Part shown: positions 17,862-29,025 of the stretch, one piece after another | How positions within the stretch are numbered: position 1 is the stretch's first letter | Layout: every line of letters starts with the position of its first letter | DNA from: Methylophilus medardicus | Lineage (GTDB): Bacteria; Pseudomonadota; Gammaproteobacteria; Burkholderiales; Methylophilaceae | Length of the DNA: 64,000 bases | Direction: 5' to 3' | NCBI RefSeq assembly: GCF_006363955.1 | Contig: NZ_CP040948.1 | Span: 1,116,001 to 1,180,000 of the forward strand | Notes under the pieces: model-generated | Database searches by the model: none | What the model was told of the DNA's origin: nothing | Seen by the model: the letters and a program-made list of their open reading frames with translations, nothing else | Translations under genes and position numbers: made by a program

Positions 17862-19685
17862 ATGGCAACCAACGGATCCTCAATGACTGCCTCGGAAATT
17901 GCACGAGAAACGATTAAGCAAATCGCGGTGCGCCGGGTAGAGCCGACGCCTGATAATTACACGCAGATTTATCACGAAATTTCAGGCAAACCAGTCAAAG
18001 AGGATGCGGCGGTCGCGCTGAGAAAAGCGCTCAAACAGCTTCCCCATGATTCACTCGAGCAAACCAATTGGATTAATCGCTGGGAAAAGGTGCTTAAACA
18101 AGATAACTGGCAAGGTTTAGGCGAGTTACTCACCGAGTCTATGCAACAAGAGCTTAGTCATTCCAACAAATGGCCCAAGGCCATTCGTACTCTGTTACAG
18201 GGGTGGGATGATAAACGCAGCGGCGTTGATGTTGCCAGAAAGCGGGAGACGTTAGAGCGCGTGCTGATTAATTTTGGCAGCGATGCGTCCCTGTCTGACA
18301 AGCTGATTGGCATGGCAAATCACTGGCTGCCAGCAGAGGCCAGGGTGGACAGTGCACCGTTAGCAGATATGCCTACCACAGCAGATAGCCCAGCTCCCGT
18401 GGCAGCCATAACAGAAGCGAGCACAGAAATGCTGCCTAAAGATGTGCAGCAGTTTCATGGCGCTTTCGCCATTTTGCAAACCCTGCTTAAACAAACCTTG
18501 CAGTTAGGCTTGATCCCCCGTTTAGAAGGTTATCCAGATTTACAGGCGGAGGCACTCGCTTTGCAGGAAACCACTGAGCGTGCCAAAAAACTGAAAGAAT
18601 GGGAGAGTCTGGCCAAGTCACTGAAAGCGCTACTCATGCGAGTGGAGGTGATCGGCGCCAAAGAAGACGATGTGCGTGGGGACATCATCGATTTGTTACA
18701 TTTGCTATTGTCAAATATCGGCGAGTTGGTGGCCGAGGATGGATGGCTGACTGGCCAAGTGTATGCGGTGCAATCCATTATCAGTGGGCCGCTGGATAGA
18801 GCCAAACTCAAGCAAGCCGAAAAAAGCCTGAAAGAGGTGGTGTACAAGCAAAGCCTGGTCAAACATAGCCTCATGGAGGCAAAAAATTCTTTCAAAACGC
18901 TGATTGGCACCTTCATTGATAAACTCAAATACATGGGGGACGCCAGCGATTTATATAGTGGCAAGATCGAAAACTATGCCAAAGAGCTGTCACAAACAGA
19001 CGATCTGATTAAGATTAATGAATTGGTCAATCATTTGATGCGTGATACCTCGGTCATGCAGACAGATATTTTGCGTTCACGCGACGATTTGCTAAGCCAG
19101 CAACGGTTAGCCAATGACACCCAAGCACGTATGCAGCTTTTGCAGGATGAATTGCAACAATTGAGTGAAGTCGTCCGCATTGACCAACTCACAGGTGTGC
19201 TTAATCGTCGCGGTATGGATGAGGCTTTCAGTACCGAGATTGCGCGCCATCAACGCAGTGGTGAGGCCCTGAGTGTGGCTTTACTCGACATTGATAACTT
19301 TAAAATGCTCAATGACCAACATGGGCACGCCGCTGGCGATGCTGCGCTCAAGCACCTGGCTGCTGTGATTAAACGTGCCGTCAGGCCGACAGATATTGTC
19401 ACCAGAATGGGCGGGGAAGAGTTTGTGGTGATATTGCCGAATACGCAGCTAGCAGAGGCCGTGATGACCATGAGTCGCTTGCAACGCGCGCTGACAAAAG
19501 AATATTTTTTAGGCAATAACCAAAAACTGCTTATCACCTTTAGCGCAGGTGTCGCTTTGTTTCAGGGTGGCGATGATGTGAATTCCATTTTGTTACGTGC
19601 AGACCAAGCCATGTATCTGGCTAAAAAAAGCGGCAAGAATCGCGTCATGACCGAGCTGGATTTGCAAACCAGCGCAGCTTCATAA
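17862..19685 (+). CDS. Diguanylate cyclase with long N-terminal region
   Basis: A 607-residue cytoplasmic protein; no membrane segment or signal peptide is seen. The C-terminal ~165 residues are a GGDEF domain: DQLTGVLNRRGMDEAF, VALLDIDNFKMLND, then RPTDIVTRMGGEEFVVILPN. The GGEEF signature is catalytically competent, and RPTD five residues before it is an intact inhibitory I-site, so active, product-inhibited c-di-GMP synthesis is likely. The N-terminal ~430 residues are mostly helical with an opening EIARETIKQIAVRRVEPTPD; I cannot name this domain. No clear Shine-Dalgarno sequence precedes the ATG. It is followed by a two-component pair on the same strand. Confidence 0.88.
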   Translation: MATNGSSMTASEIARETIKQIAVRRVEPTPDNYTQIYHEISGKPVKEDAAVALRKALKQLPHDSLEQTNWINRWEKVLKQDNWQGLGELLTESMQQELSHSNKWPKAIRTLLQGWDDKRSGVDVARKRETLERVLINFGSDASLSDKLIGMANHWLPAEARVDSAPLADMPTTADSPAPVAAITEASTEMLPKDVQQFHGAFAILQTLLKQTLQLGLIPRLEGYPDLQAEALALQETTERAKKLKEWESLAKSLKALLMRVEVIGAKEDDVRGDIIDLLHLLLSNIGELVAEDGWLTGQVYAVQSIISGPLDRAKLKQAEKSLKEVVYKQSLVKHSLMEAKNSFKTLIGTFIDKLKYMGDASDLYSGKIENYAKELSQTDDLIKINELVNHLMRDTSVMQTDILRSRDDLLSQQRLANDTQARMQLLQDELQQLSEVVRIDQLTGVLNRRGMDEAFSTEIARHQRSGEALSVALLDIDNFKMLNDQHGHAAGDAALKHLAAVIKRAVRPTDIVTRMGGEEFVVILPNTQLAEAVMTMSRLQRALTKEYFLGNNQKLLITFSAGVALFQGGDDVNSILLRADQAMYLAKKSGKNRVMTELDLQTSAAS

Positions 19686-19790
19686 GGCAATATTTCAAGC
19701 CTTTTCTCGCACTGGCTGATCACTAGTAGATAGGTTAGCCACTGATGGCTGGGCGTGATATGCTAATCAGCATCTTAACTGAGGTGCCCT

Positions 19791-20924
19791 GTGTCTACGC
19801 CTGTTGTGAATTCCCCACTGACTAGTCTGCCTGTTGATAGCGTCAAAGATGCCTTGTACGAAAGCGAGCGCAGATTTTCGGCCATTGTCTCGAGTATTCC
19901 CGGGCTGGTGTTTCAAATGCACATGACTACCGATGGGCAAGTTGTGTTCACTTATTTGAGTGAGGGTTGTGAGGCCTTGCTGGGGATTCCGGCTGCGGCC
20001 TTACTCAAAGACACACAAACGCTGCTCAATGCGATGGAAGCGCATTCTGCCAGCCAGTTCAGGCAAAAATTACAAAAATCCGCCAAACAGCATAAGCGTT
20101 TAGATTGGGAGGGTCGGATCTGGATTGCCGACTGGCAGGATATGAAATGGGTCAATATCCGGGCCACCGTGCAGGATTTGGGTCAGGGGGCGGTGCAGTG
20201 GGATGGCATTATGCTCAATATCAGTCAGAGCAAGCATGAGAAGCAAGAGATTGAGCAAGCCAGAAGCGATTTGCAAGCATTAACGGCACATGTGCAGCAG
20301 GTCAAAGAGCAAGAGCGCGTCTGCATTGCCCGTGAGATTCATGATGATTTGGGCGGTAATCTGACCGCCATGAAGCTCGGGCTATCCACCATGATTCAAC
20401 AGATTGAAGGTGGTCTGCCGGTCAGTCTGGAGCAAGCCAATATGCTGCAGGCCATTATTAACCAAACCTTTGATGCGGTGCATCGGATATCAGGCAACTT
20501 ACGTCCAAATATTCTCGATTTAGGCTTAGTGGATGCCCTAGAGTGGCAAGTGAACCAATTTAAAAAACAGTTAGGCGTCTCCGCCAAATTTGTGACCAAT
20601 TGCCATGATCTTGAATGTGACGCTGATCAGTCCATGGCGCTGTTCCGCATCTGTCAGGAAGCGCTGTCCAATATTGCTAAATATGCTCAGGCCAATCAGG
20701 TCGCCGTGGAGTTATCATTGTTAGAGGATGATCTCGTCATGCGCATTACTGACAATGGCATTGGTATTGCGCTCGCAGATAAAATTAAAGCCAATGCGTT
20801 TGGCTTGCGTGGCATGCAGGAGCGGGCGGCAGCCTTGGGGGGCGAGTGTCATATTGATGCCTCTAAAGACGGGCCGGGCACCTGTATCTATGTTCGCACC
20901 CCATTAGCAGCGGTTGCCACGTGA
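19791..20924 (+). CDS. PAS-domain sensor histidine kinase (NarL/LuxR-type)
   Basis: A 377-residue soluble sensor kinase. A PAS domain (about residues 28-150, FSAIVSSIPGLVFQMHM to WDGIMLNIS) is followed by a HisKA_3 dimerisation helix with the phospho-acceptor His in CIAREIHDDLGGNLTAMKL. The ATP-binding domain has CQEALSNIAKYAQA, ITDNGIGI and GLRGMQERAAALGG. The start is GTG with GAGGTG upstream. The response regulator gene begins 81 bp downstream on the same strand and is the obvious partner. The signal is unknown; absence of membrane segments argues for an internal cue. Confidence 0.93.
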   Translation: MSTPVVNSPLTSLPVDSVKDALYESERRFSAIVSSIPGLVFQMHMTTDGQVVFTYLSEGCEALLGIPAAALLKDTQTLLNAMEAHSASQFRQKLQKSAKQHKRLDWEGRIWIADWQDMKWVNIRATVQDLGQGAVQWDGIMLNISQSKHEKQEIEQARSDLQALTAHVQQVKEQERVCIAREIHDDLGGNLTAMKLGLSTMIQQIEGGLPVSLEQANMLQAIINQTFDAVHRISGNLRPNILDLGLVDALEWQVNQFKKQLGVSAKFVTNCHDLECDADQSMALFRICQEALSNIAKYAQANQVAVELSLLEDDLVMRITDNGIGIALADKIKANAFGLRGMQERAAALGGECHIDASKDGPGTCIYVRTPLAAVAT

Positions 20925-21005
20925 CACAAGCGATTATCCGATTTACAATCCATCACGCCGTGTTTGACATGGCAAATCACGCGTTAGCGTATTAGAGGGA
21001 TCTGG

Positions 21006-21647
21006 GTGGACATACAAAAAATTAAAGTCATTATTGTGGATGATCACGCAATTCTGCGCTCCGGAATCAAGCAGATTTTAACTGCAAGTGGCGACATTGA
21101 AGTCGTCGCAGAAGCTGAAAATGTGGCCCAAGCCATTAAGTGTGTGCGCGAGTTCGCGGCAGATGTCATGCTGCTCGATATTTCATTGCCTGACAAAACG
21201 GGGATCGAAGCCCTGAAACTCATCAAGCGCGAAAACGCCGCGATTAATATTCTGATGCTGTCGATGTACATGGAAGAGCAGTATGCGGTGCGTTCCATAC
21301 GTTCTGGGGCTTCTGGTTACTTGTGTAAGCATACCGCCTCAGAGGAGCTGTTGACCGCGATTCATACCTTGGCTAAAGGCAAAAAATACATCACACCCAA
21401 TGTGGCTGAGATTCTGGCAGAGCAGGTGGGCAATGACCACACCGCAGCGCCACACGAAATATTGTCTGACCGTGAATTTCAGGTGATGCGTTTAATTGCC
21501 TCTGGCTTATCGGTGAGTGAGATAGCCGATAAACTCTCTTTGTCTGTGAAAACGGTCAGTATGTATCGCACCCGTTTGCTTGAAAAAATGCATCTCAAAC
21601 ACAACGCGGATATCACCCATTATGCGATCAAAAACGAGTTGGTTTGA
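21006..21647 (+). CDS. LuxR/NarL-family response regulator
   Basis: A 213-residue two-domain regulator. The receiver domain has VIIVDDHAILRSGIKQIL, the phospho-acceptor Asp in VMLLDISLPDKTGIEAL, and the conserved Lys in ASGYLCKHTASEELL. The C-terminal LuxR helix-turn-helix reads LSDREFQVMRLIASGLSVSE and KLSLSVKTVSMYRTRLLEKM. The GTG start follows AGAGGGA. It pairs with the PAS kinase just upstream. Targets cannot be told from the sequence; the strong terminator behind it shows that it ends its transcript. Confidence 0.94.
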   Translation: MDIQKIKVIIVDDHAILRSGIKQILTASGDIEVVAEAENVAQAIKCVREFAADVMLLDISLPDKTGIEALKLIKRENAAINILMLSMYMEEQYAVRSIRSGASGYLCKHTASEELLTAIHTLAKGKKYITPNVAEILAEQVGNDHTAAPHEILSDREFQVMRLIASGLSVSEIADKLSLSVKTVSMYRTRLLEKMHLKHNADITHYAIKNELV

Positions 21648-21662
21648 TAGGTTTTAAGCACC

Positions 21663-21692
21663 AAAAAAAAGGCCTCACTAGAGGCCTTTTTT
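21663..21692. terminator. Bidirectional terminator between response regulator and pgi
   Basis: Stem AAAAAAGGCCTC / GAGGCCTTTTTT around ACTA, with A and T runs on both sides, so it works for both converging genes. Confidence 0.92.
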
Positions 21693-21705
21693 CATATTAA
21701 TCAAT

Positions 21706-23361
21706 TCACTGCGAAAGTTTCTTCGCGTAATTAATTAAACCATTAGTCGAGCCGTCAAAGCTATGGACTGCTTCAGGGGTATTAAGCTGCGGCAGAATCT
21801 GGCTGGCAATCTGTTTGCCATATTCCACGCCCCACTGATCATAGCTGTTGATGTCCCACAAGATGCCTTGGACAAAAATCTTGTGTTCATATAACGCAAT
21901 CAGTTTACCCAAGGTGTAAGGCGTGAGCTGCTTAAACACGATGGAGGTGGTCGGGCGGTTACCTTCAAATACTTTGTGTGGCAGCAAGCTTTCAAGCGCT
22001 TCACCACTTAAGCCCTGCTTTTCGAGCTCTGCGCGTGCTTCATCCCGTGTTTTACCCAACATTAAGGCTTGGGTTTGTGCTAAAAAGTTGGCCAGCAGAA
22101 TTTTATGGTGCTGGTCTTCTGGTTCGCCCACTTGATAATGACTATTGGCTGGCATCAAGAAATCAGCGGGAACAATTTGCGTGCCTTGATGAATCAGCTG
22201 GTAAAAAGCATGTTGACCATTGGTGCCCGCTTCGCCCCAGATGACTGGACCGGTTTTGTAAGTCACACGGGTGCCATCTCGGCAAATAAATTTACCGTTG
22301 CTTTCCATGTCTGCTTGTTGTAGGTAAGCAGCAAACCGAGACATGCCTTGGTCATAGGGCAGAATGGCGTGGGTGTCCACATGGAAGAAGTTGTTATACC
22401 AGATGCCCAGTAAAGCCATGATCACCGGCATGTTTTGTTCTAGTGGCGCGGTTTGAAAGTGCTGATCCATGGCATGACCACCTGCCAGCAGTTGCTCAAA
22501 ATTATCCATACCCACATAGAGGGCGATGGATAAACCAATGGCAGACCACAATGAATAACGCCCACCAACCCAGTCCCAAAAAGCGAACATATTGTTGGTA
22601 TCGATGCCAAAAGCTTTGACTGCAGTTGCATTGGTGGACAGCGCGACAAAGTGCTTAGCCACGTGTTGCTCTTGTTTGGCTGCATTTAGAAACCAGCGAC
22701 GTGCGGAGTGCGCATTGGTCATGGTCTCTTGGGTAGTAAAGGTTTTGGAAGCCACAATAAAAAGCGTGGTCTCCGGGTTGCAGCTTTCCAGCACTCGCAT
22801 CAAGTGCGCACCGTCAATATTCGAAACGAAATGCGCCTTCAGGTCCGGGCTGGCATAAGGTTTTAAGGCGTCGCAAGCCATCACTGGGCCCAGATCAGAA
22901 CCGCCGATGCCGATATTCACCACATCGGTAATCCGTTTGCCGGTATAGCCGGTCCATTGACCACCCCGCACTTGCTCGGTGAAACCACGCATTTGAGTCA
23001 GCACGGCGTTGACGTCAGGCATCACATCTTTGCCATCTACATACACCGGGGTATTGCTGCGGTTGCGCAGGGCGGTATGCAATACTGCACGGTGTTCAGT
23101 GATATTGATTTTTTCACCGCTAAACATGCGCTGACGCCATTGTTCGATGTCAGAGTCACGCGCTAATTGAAATAAATGCTTTAACGTTTCGTCAGTGATG
23201 CGGTGCTTAGAGTAATCAAGCAAAATGTCATCGACAATTAAGCTAAACGTTTCAAAACGTTTTGGATCTTGCTTGAAGAGATCGCGCATTTGAATATCGC
23301 GCATTTCAATTTGATGCTGGCACAGCGCCTGCCAGCTTGGGTGTGTGGTTAGTTTTGCCAT
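21706..23361 (-). CDS. pgi: Glucose-6-phosphate isomerase
   Basis: A 551-residue Pgi, which interconverts glucose-6-phosphate and fructose-6-phosphate. Family signatures are present: [50 protein letters not shown], the second signature region [20 protein letters not shown] with GKFICRDG, and the C-terminal [19 protein letters not shown]. Length is normal. In a ribulose-monophosphate methylotroph this step links the C1 assimilation cycle to glycogen. It lies downstream of glgB on the same strand with a gap of about 130 bp. Confidence 0.97.
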   Translation of the reverse strand: MAKLTTHPSWQALCQHQIEMRDIQMRDLFKQDPKRFETFSLIVDDILLDYSKHRITDETLKHLFQLARDSDIEQWRQRMFSGEKINITEHRAVLHTALRNRSNTPVYVDGKDVMPDVNAVLTQMRGFTEQVRGGQWTGYTGKRITDVVNIGIGGSDLGPVMACDALKPYASPDLKAHFVSNIDGAHLMRVLESCNPETTLFIVASKTFTTQETMTNAHSARRWFLNAAKQEQHVAKHFVALSTNATAVKAFGIDTNNMFAFWDWVGGRYSLWSAIGLSIALYVGMDNFEQLLAGGHAMDQHFQTAPLEQNMPVIMALLGIWYNNFFHVDTHAILPYDQGMSRFAAYLQQADMESNGKFICRDGTRVTYKTGPVIWGEAGTNGQHAFYQLIHQGTQIVPADFLMPANSHYQVGEPEDQHHKILLANFLAQTQALMLGKTRDEARAELEKQGLSGEALESLLPHKVFEGNRPTTSIVFKQLTPYTLGKLIALYEHKIFVQGILWDINSYDQWGVEYGKQIASQILPQLNTPEAVHSFDGSTNGLINYAKKLSQ

Positions 23362-23490
23362 GTTATGTTGTTGCTATCGTTTTCAAGTCAGTTAATTTTT
23401 TTTACAGGGCCCGCAATTGCACACTCTTTAAAGGTGATGCGGCGCCAAAATGCGTGTTGTCTGATGACATTTTTCAACCAGTTTAACCAG

Positions 23491-25722
23491 CTATTGTAAC
23501 TGAAGTATGACACCACCCAGCGGCGGCAGGTTGAGGCTGATTGAGGCTGGTTGTTCCATCCAAGGGACGGGATCGCTTTGACAGCCGTGACCATTGCCGA
23601 CATTGCTACCACCATAAATGGCAGCGTCACTGTTAAACACTTCTTGATAGTTACCCGCCTGTGGTACACCCAAACGGTATTGATGGCGCGGTACTGGTGT
23701 GAAATTCAATACTATTATAACAAAACTATGGTCATTACCGCGCCTGATGTAGCTCAATATTGATTGGGCTGCATCTTCACAGTCTATCCATTGAAAGCCG
23801 GCGCTATCAAAGTCCAGCGCGTGCAGCGCAGGGGATTGACGATACAGGCCATTAAGGTTGCGGTTGAGCGATTGTATCCCTCTGTGTAGAGCATGGTCTG
23901 GGCTGCTTGCTTCCAACAAATGCCAATCCAAACTCTGATTCACGCTCCACTCACGACGCTGACCGAACTCATTGCCCATAAAATTCAGTTTTTTGCCCGG
24001 CATGGTCATTTGCATGGTGAGCAACAAACGCAAATTGGAGAATTTTTGCCAAACGTCGCCAGGCATTTTTTCGAGCAACGATTTCTTGCCGTGTACCACT
24101 TCATCGTGTGAAAAGGGCAGCACGAAGTTTTCAGAATAGGCATACATCTGGCCAAAGGTCAGGCGGTTGTGATGGTATTGCCTGTATACCGGGTCAAGTT
24201 GCATGTAGGTCAGAATGTCATTCATCCAGCCCATGTTCCATTTCATGCTAAACCCTAAGCCACCCGCGTATACCGGGCGTGATACGGCAGGCCACGCGGT
24301 AGATTCCTCAGCAATGTTAAGTACGCCAGGAAAACGCTCGCCGACCATCATGTTTAATTGCTTGAAAAATTCGATGACATCCAAGTTTTCTCGTCCACCA
24401 TAAGCGTTGGGGAGCCATTCCCCCTCTTTACGTGAGTAATCAAGGTAAAGCATGGAGGCCACGGCGTCCACGCGGAAGCCATCAATATGAAATTCTTTCA
24501 GCCAATAGTAGGCGTTGCTCAGTAAAAAACCACGCACTTCATTGCGGCCGTAATTGAAAATATAAGTGCCCCAGTCCATGTGCTCACCCAGTCTAGGGTC
24601 CGCATGTTCATAGAGTGCGGTGCCGTCGAAGCGCGCTAGGGCCCAATCGTCTTTCGGGAAGTGTCCGGGCACCCAGTCTAAAATGACGCCGATATTGGCG
24701 GCATGGCAACGATCAATAAAGTATTTCAAATCGTCCGGGCTGCCATATCTTTGGGTGGGCGCAAAGTAACCAGTGACTTGATACCCCCATGATTCATTCA
24801 GCGGATGTTCTGCAATCGGTAACAATTCGATATGGGTGTATCCCATATCGGTCAGATGCGGAATCAAGGTGTCTGCCAATGCACGATAACTTAGGAAGTG
24901 GCCTTGATCGTCGCGCTGCCAACTACCGAGGTGGACTTCGTAGCAGGTAAAAGGCGCATGTAACCAGTCGCGGTGCGCACGCTGTTGTTGCCATGCCTCA
25001 TCCTGCCAAGCGTAATGGCTTTGCGTGATGCGGTTTGCCGTACCCGGTCTCGCCTCAAAGGCTTTGCCATACGGGTCAGCTTTCAGCATGACATGTCCGT
25101 GCTCGCGATTACGGATCTCAAATTTGTATAAATCATGCTCGGTCAGTTTTGGGATAAACAACTCCCACACACCGCTACTGCCCAGCACACGCATGGCATG
25201 CACACGACCATCCCACTGGTTAAAACTGCCAACAACACTCACACGTGCCGCATTAGGCGCCCAAACGGCGAACCTGACCCCGGCGACACCGTTGATGGTC
25301 ATCGGGATTGCCCCTAAGGTGTTATAAGCTTCATATAATCTGCCCTCTGCAAACAAGTGCAAATCATCGGCAGAGATGGAACTTTCAAAGCCATAAGGGT
25401 CGGTGGTCTCATAACTGACCTTCTGACCCTGGGGTTGGATTTTTAGCAATAACGGAGGCAGGAGTTGGGTGTTCGATGGGTACACAAACAAGCCCCGCTC
25501 ATGGGCTAGGGTCATGGCTTGCCAGCGCTGATCGACTTTGACCCAAACGTTTGCCGCATTTGGTAAAAAAACGCGCGCATGCCAGCGGCTAGATTCGCTA
25601 TCTTTGTGGACGCCCAAAAATTCAAAAGGATTGTGATGGGTAGCGTCTAAAATACGTTGAAGATGTAGAGCGTCGGACGGGGGAATCACTGAAGGTTTGG
25701 CGGTCATGCTAGCGGGGTCCAT
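23491..25722 (-). CDS. glgB: 1,4-alpha-glucan branching enzyme GlgB (GH13)
   Basis: A 743-residue branching enzyme that makes alpha-1,6 branches in glycogen. Domain order: N1 region ([11 protein letters not shown]), carbohydrate-binding module 48 ([20 protein letters not shown]) and a GH13 barrel. Active-site segments are [31 protein letters not shown] (nucleophile Asp), [10 protein letters not shown] (acid/base Glu) and [15 protein letters not shown]. The frame is open 210 bases further upstream, but homology starts near [20 protein letters not shown]; a GAGG lies upstream of 25722, and a second ATG at 25707 is possible. It is divergent from glgC across a 201-bp region. Confidence 0.95.
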   Translation of the reverse strand: MDPASMTAKPSVIPPSDALHLQRILDATHHNPFEFLGVHKDSESSRWHARVFLPNAANVWVKVDQRWQAMTLAHERGLFVYPSNTQLLPPLLLKIQPQGQKVSYETTDPYGFESSISADDLHLFAEGRLYEAYNTLGAIPMTINGVAGVRFAVWAPNAARVSVVGSFNQWDGRVHAMRVLGSSGVWELFIPKLTEHDLYKFEIRNREHGHVMLKADPYGKAFEARPGTANRITQSHYAWQDEAWQQQRAHRDWLHAPFTCYEVHLGSWQRDDQGHFLSYRALADTLIPHLTDMGYTHIELLPIAEHPLNESWGYQVTGYFAPTQRYGSPDDLKYFIDRCHAANIGVILDWVPGHFPKDDWALARFDGTALYEHADPRLGEHMDWGTYIFNYGRNEVRGFLLSNAYYWLKEFHIDGFRVDAVASMLYLDYSRKEGEWLPNAYGGRENLDVIEFFKQLNMMVGERFPGVLNIAEESTAWPAVSRPVYAGGLGFSMKWNMGWMNDILTYMQLDPVYRQYHHNRLTFGQMYAYSENFVLPFSHDEVVHGKKSLLEKMPGDVWQKFSNLRLLLTMQMTMPGKKLNFMGNEFGQRREWSVNQSLDWHLLEASSPDHALHRGIQSLNRNLNGLYRQSPALHALDFDSAGFQWIDCEDAAQSILSYIRRGNDHSFVIIVLNFTPVPRHQYRLGVPQAGNYQEVFNSDAAIYGGSNVGNGHGCQSDPVPWMEQPASISLNLPPLGGVILQLQ

Positions 25723-25923
25723 TTGATTAACCTCAATCCTATCAAAAAAAGTTAAGACTGACGTCGTTTGTCTGCGAAATTTCGTTGTCTTTACCTGAAT
25801 TCTCATGCAGACTGTAGGTGTCGGACCTGCGGTTAACAAGCGTTGTGTCGTCTCTGCCGAAACGCCAAACGCTGCGTATGACTGCGGGCTGATTTTCAGG
25901 ATCAGGAAAACAGGAATAGCATC

Positions 25924-27246
25924 ATGTCTCAAGCAGCAGAGTTTATCGAACGTCGTAAATCTAACCGCAGACAGGAACGTCCTTCTGACCGGTTCATCAG
26001 TAATCTGACTAAAAATACCGTGGCGATCATTCTGGCCGGTGGCCGCGGAAGCCGATTAAAGAATCTCACAGATTGGCGTGCCAAGCCAGCGGTCCAGTTT
26101 GGCGGAAAGTTCCGTATCATTGACTTCCCACTTTCAAATTGCATCAATTCCGGTATCCGTCGCATTAATGTTGCCACCCAATACAAGGCACAGAGTCTGA
26201 TTCAGCACGTGCAACGCGGCTGGGGCTTTTTGCGGGGTGAGTTTAATGAGTACGTGAACATTATTCCGGCACAACAACGCCTAGGTGAAGAGTGGTACAA
26301 AGGTACGGCAGATGCCGTATATCAAAACATCGACTTGCTGCGTGAAAATAGCGGTGAATACATTTTGGTCCTGGCAGGGGATCACATTTATAAAATGGAT
26401 TACGGCAAAATGCTGGCCACGCACGCACGCAGTAACGCAGACATGACTATCGCCTGCATTAATGTGCCGCTGGAAGAGGCGAAGGGCTTTGGCGTGCTGG
26501 AAGTAGATGGCACAGACCGAGTCATCGCCTTTGATGAAAAGCCTGCCAATCCAAAACCAACACCAACCAATCCCGACGTGGCTTTTGCCAGCATGGGGAT
26601 TTATGTATTTAATGCCAAATTTTTGTATGAGCAATTAATTCGCGATGCGTATGACCGCAAATCGAATCATGATTTTGGTCAGGATATTATTCCTTACATT
26701 ATTAAAAAATATCGCGTACAGGCGCATCGCTTTACCGATAGTTGTGTGGGCGCGCAGGACAACAACTTCTATTGGCGGGATGTGGGCACGATTGATGCCT
26801 ACTGGGAAGCCAATATGGAGCTGACCAAAGTCATTCCTGAGCTTAATTTATACGACAGTGATTGGCCTATCTGGACCTACCAAGAGCAACTTCCCCCCGC
26901 GAAGTTTGTCTTCAAGGATGAGGGTCGCACGGGCAAAGCCACCGATTCGCTAGTCTCTGGCGGCTGCCTGATTAGCGGCTCTTGTGTGTCGAATTCGGTG
27001 TTGTTTTCGGGCGTCCATGTGGCGGATTATTCTGATCTAGATGGCGCGGTGGTGTTGCCCAAGGTCAAAATCAACGAGGGCGTCGTCATGCGTAATGCGG
27101 TGATTGATCGGGGTTGTGAGATCCCGGCGGGGATGCATATCGGGGTGGATCTCGAGCGGGACAGAAAGCGTTTTTACGTCTCTGAAAAAGGCATTGTGTT
27201 GGTCACGCCAGACATGCTTGGCCAGGATTTGTATCGTGTAAAGTAA
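25924..27246 (+). CDS. glgC: Glucose-1-phosphate adenylyltransferase GlgC
   Basis: A 440-residue ADP-glucose pyrophosphorylase, the committing step of glycogen synthesis. The nucleotide-binding loop [20 protein letters not shown] is intact, then [19 protein letters not shown], and the catalytic-site segment [15 protein letters not shown]. The C-terminal part is a left-handed beta-helix with an allosteric role in the family. AGGAATAGC before the ATG is the ribosome site. It heads the run glgC-GH57-malQ-glucokinase and is divergent from glgB. No glgA is present next to it, which is unusual. Confidence 0.96.
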   Translation: MSQAAEFIERRKSNRRQERPSDRFISNLTKNTVAIILAGGRGSRLKNLTDWRAKPAVQFGGKFRIIDFPLSNCINSGIRRINVATQYKAQSLIQHVQRGWGFLRGEFNEYVNIIPAQQRLGEEWYKGTADAVYQNIDLLRENSGEYILVLAGDHIYKMDYGKMLATHARSNADMTIACINVPLEEAKGFGVLEVDGTDRVIAFDEKPANPKPTPTNPDVAFASMGIYVFNAKFLYEQLIRDAYDRKSNHDFGQDIIPYIIKKYRVQAHRFTDSCVGAQDNNFYWRDVGTIDAYWEANMELTKVIPELNLYDSDWPIWTYQEQLPPAKFVFKDEGRTGKATDSLVSGGCLISGSCVSNSVLFSGVHVADYSDLDGAVVLPKVKINEGVVMRNAVIDRGCEIPAGMHIGVDLERDRKRFYVSEKGIVLVTPDMLGQDLYRVK

Positions 27247-27287
27247 TCTGCCATTGAATGAGGTTGTAATGAAAAAAAGGTTGAATC

Positions 27288-28994
27288 ATGTCCAATAAAA
27301 AACTGCTGTTGAATCTGTATTGGCATATGCACCAACCTGATTATCGTGATTTGGTCACGGGTGAGTATGTGTTGCCATGGACCTATCTGCATGCGCTCAA
27401 AGATTACAGTGATATGGCCTATCACCTCGAGCAAAATGCGGCGGCGAGAGCTAGTTTCAATTTTGTGCCGATTTTAGTGGAGCAATTGCAGGATTATGCT
27501 GAACAATCTCGCGCGGGCCAATGGCGTGATCCTCTGTTGCACTTGCTGGCTAGTCCTGATTTAGATCACATTACTGATGCTGAGTGTCAGCTGATTGTAG
27601 ATAGTTGCTTTAAAGCGCACCACGAAAAGATGCTCAGCCCTTTTCCGCATTATCAGCGCTTGTTAAAACTCTACGAGCTGGTGGCGCCGATTATGCAAAA
27701 TGGACAGTTTCATTATCTGTCTGCGCAATACAAGGCGGATTTACTGGTCTGGTATCACTTGGCATGGACAGGTGAGAGCTTGCGCCGCAAAAATAAAACC
27801 GTTCAAAAGCTCATGCAAAAGGGCTTGTTATTTACCCTAGAAGACCGCCAAGCGTTGTTGGGCGTGATCAGTGAAACTTTGCAGAATATTTTGCCGCGCT
27901 ATCAGGCCTTGCTGGCAAAAGGGCAAATCGAAATTTCCACCACGCCTTACTATCATCCGATCTTGCCTCTATTGATAGACCTGAAGAGCACGCGCGATGC
28001 CATGCCAGAGGCACCGTTGCCGCAGTCGGCGGCCTATCCTGATGGCTATACCCGCGCGGTCTCACATGTGGCTGCGGCGCAGGCATTTCATACACAGACG
28101 TTTGGTGAGCCAGCCGTGGGTATGTGGCCCGCGGAAGGGGCCGTATCCCATGCCGCACTTTCATTGCTCGCGCAGCAAGGCGTCGCTTGGGCGGCCACCG
28201 GTCAGGGGGTCTTGGCAAACAGTTTACGTAAGCTGGACTTGCCGCATGAACATACACGAGACTATCTGTATCAGCCTTACAAAATTACCAATGGTCAGCA
28301 GGATATTGTGTGTTTTTTCCGTGATGATCACCTGTCCGACAAAATAGGCTTTGAATACTCCAAACAATATGCCAGCGAAGCGGTTCATGACTTTGTTCAG
28401 TCACTAGAAAATATCTTGCTGCATAGTGGCGACGAGACACCTGTGGTCAGTGTGATTCTCGATGGTGAAAATGCTTGGGAATATTATCCTTACAATGGCT
28501 TTTATTTCTTGCAGGAGCTTTATCAGGCACTCGCAGGGCATGCGGATATTCAGATGACCACTTTCAGTGACATTTTAACTATGCAACAGGCGCAGCAATT
28601 GCCACCGCCTAAGTTACTCAAGGATATCTGCGCCGGTAGCTGGGTATATGGTACGTTTAGCACCTGGATTGGCGAGCCAGCCAAAAATCGTGCCTGGGAT
28701 TTGCTCTGCGAAGCGAAGCGACAGTACGACCAGCATGTGCACGCCTTGTCTGCGACCGCCAAAGAAAAGTGTCAGCAACAATTAGCGCTTTGCGAAGGCT
28801 CGGACTGGTTTTGGTGGTTTGGTGATTACAATAATGCCCAGAGTGTACAAAGTTTTGACCAACTCTACCGCCGCAACCTCAGCAACCTCTATCAATTGTT
28901 GGGCTTAACGCCGCCTGCGCATTTATCCCAACCGATTAGTCTAGGTGGTGGCGATGCCGAAAATGCAGGCACCATGCGTCGTGGCCAAACTTAA
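27288..28994 (+). CDS. Glycoside hydrolase family 57 alpha-glucan enzyme
   Basis: A 568-residue GH57 protein. The five-motif pattern of the family can be followed: YWHMHQPDY near residue 12, the nucleophile Glu in VGMWPAEGAVS, and the acid/base Asp in SVILDGENAWEYYPYNG; the conserved SWVYGTFSTWIG and WFWWFGD follow. GH57 includes amylopullulanases, 4-alpha-glucanotransferases and branching enzymes; I cannot choose among them, but a glucan-degrading or remodelling role fits the neighbours glgC and malQ. AAGGTTGA precedes the ATG. A 9-codon open frame (27270-27299) overlaps its start. Confidence 0.9.
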   Translation: MSNKKLLLNLYWHMHQPDYRDLVTGEYVLPWTYLHALKDYSDMAYHLEQNAAARASFNFVPILVEQLQDYAEQSRAGQWRDPLLHLLASPDLDHITDAECQLIVDSCFKAHHEKMLSPFPHYQRLLKLYELVAPIMQNGQFHYLSAQYKADLLVWYHLAWTGESLRRKNKTVQKLMQKGLLFTLEDRQALLGVISETLQNILPRYQALLAKGQIEISTTPYYHPILPLLIDLKSTRDAMPEAPLPQSAAYPDGYTRAVSHVAAAQAFHTQTFGEPAVGMWPAEGAVSHAALSLLAQQGVAWAATGQGVLANSLRKLDLPHEHTRDYLYQPYKITNGQQDIVCFFRDDHLSDKIGFEYSKQYASEAVHDFVQSLENILLHSGDETPVVSVILDGENAWEYYPYNGFYFLQELYQALAGHADIQMTTFSDILTMQQAQQLPPPKLLKDICAGSWVYGTFSTWIGEPAKNRAWDLLCEAKRQYDQHVHALSATAKEKCQQQLALCEGSDWFWWFGDYNNAQSVQSFDQLYRRNLSNLYQLLGLTPPAHLSQPISLGGGDAENAGTMRRGQT

Positions 28995-29025
28995 GTTCTT
29001 TTAATTTTATCTGAATGCCAATCAC

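Noticed and set aside
25723-25932. 70-residue N-terminal extension of GlgB
   Set aside because: It reads through the glgB-glgC divergent region into the glgC start and has no homology-like features; the ATG at 25722 has a GAGG upstream.
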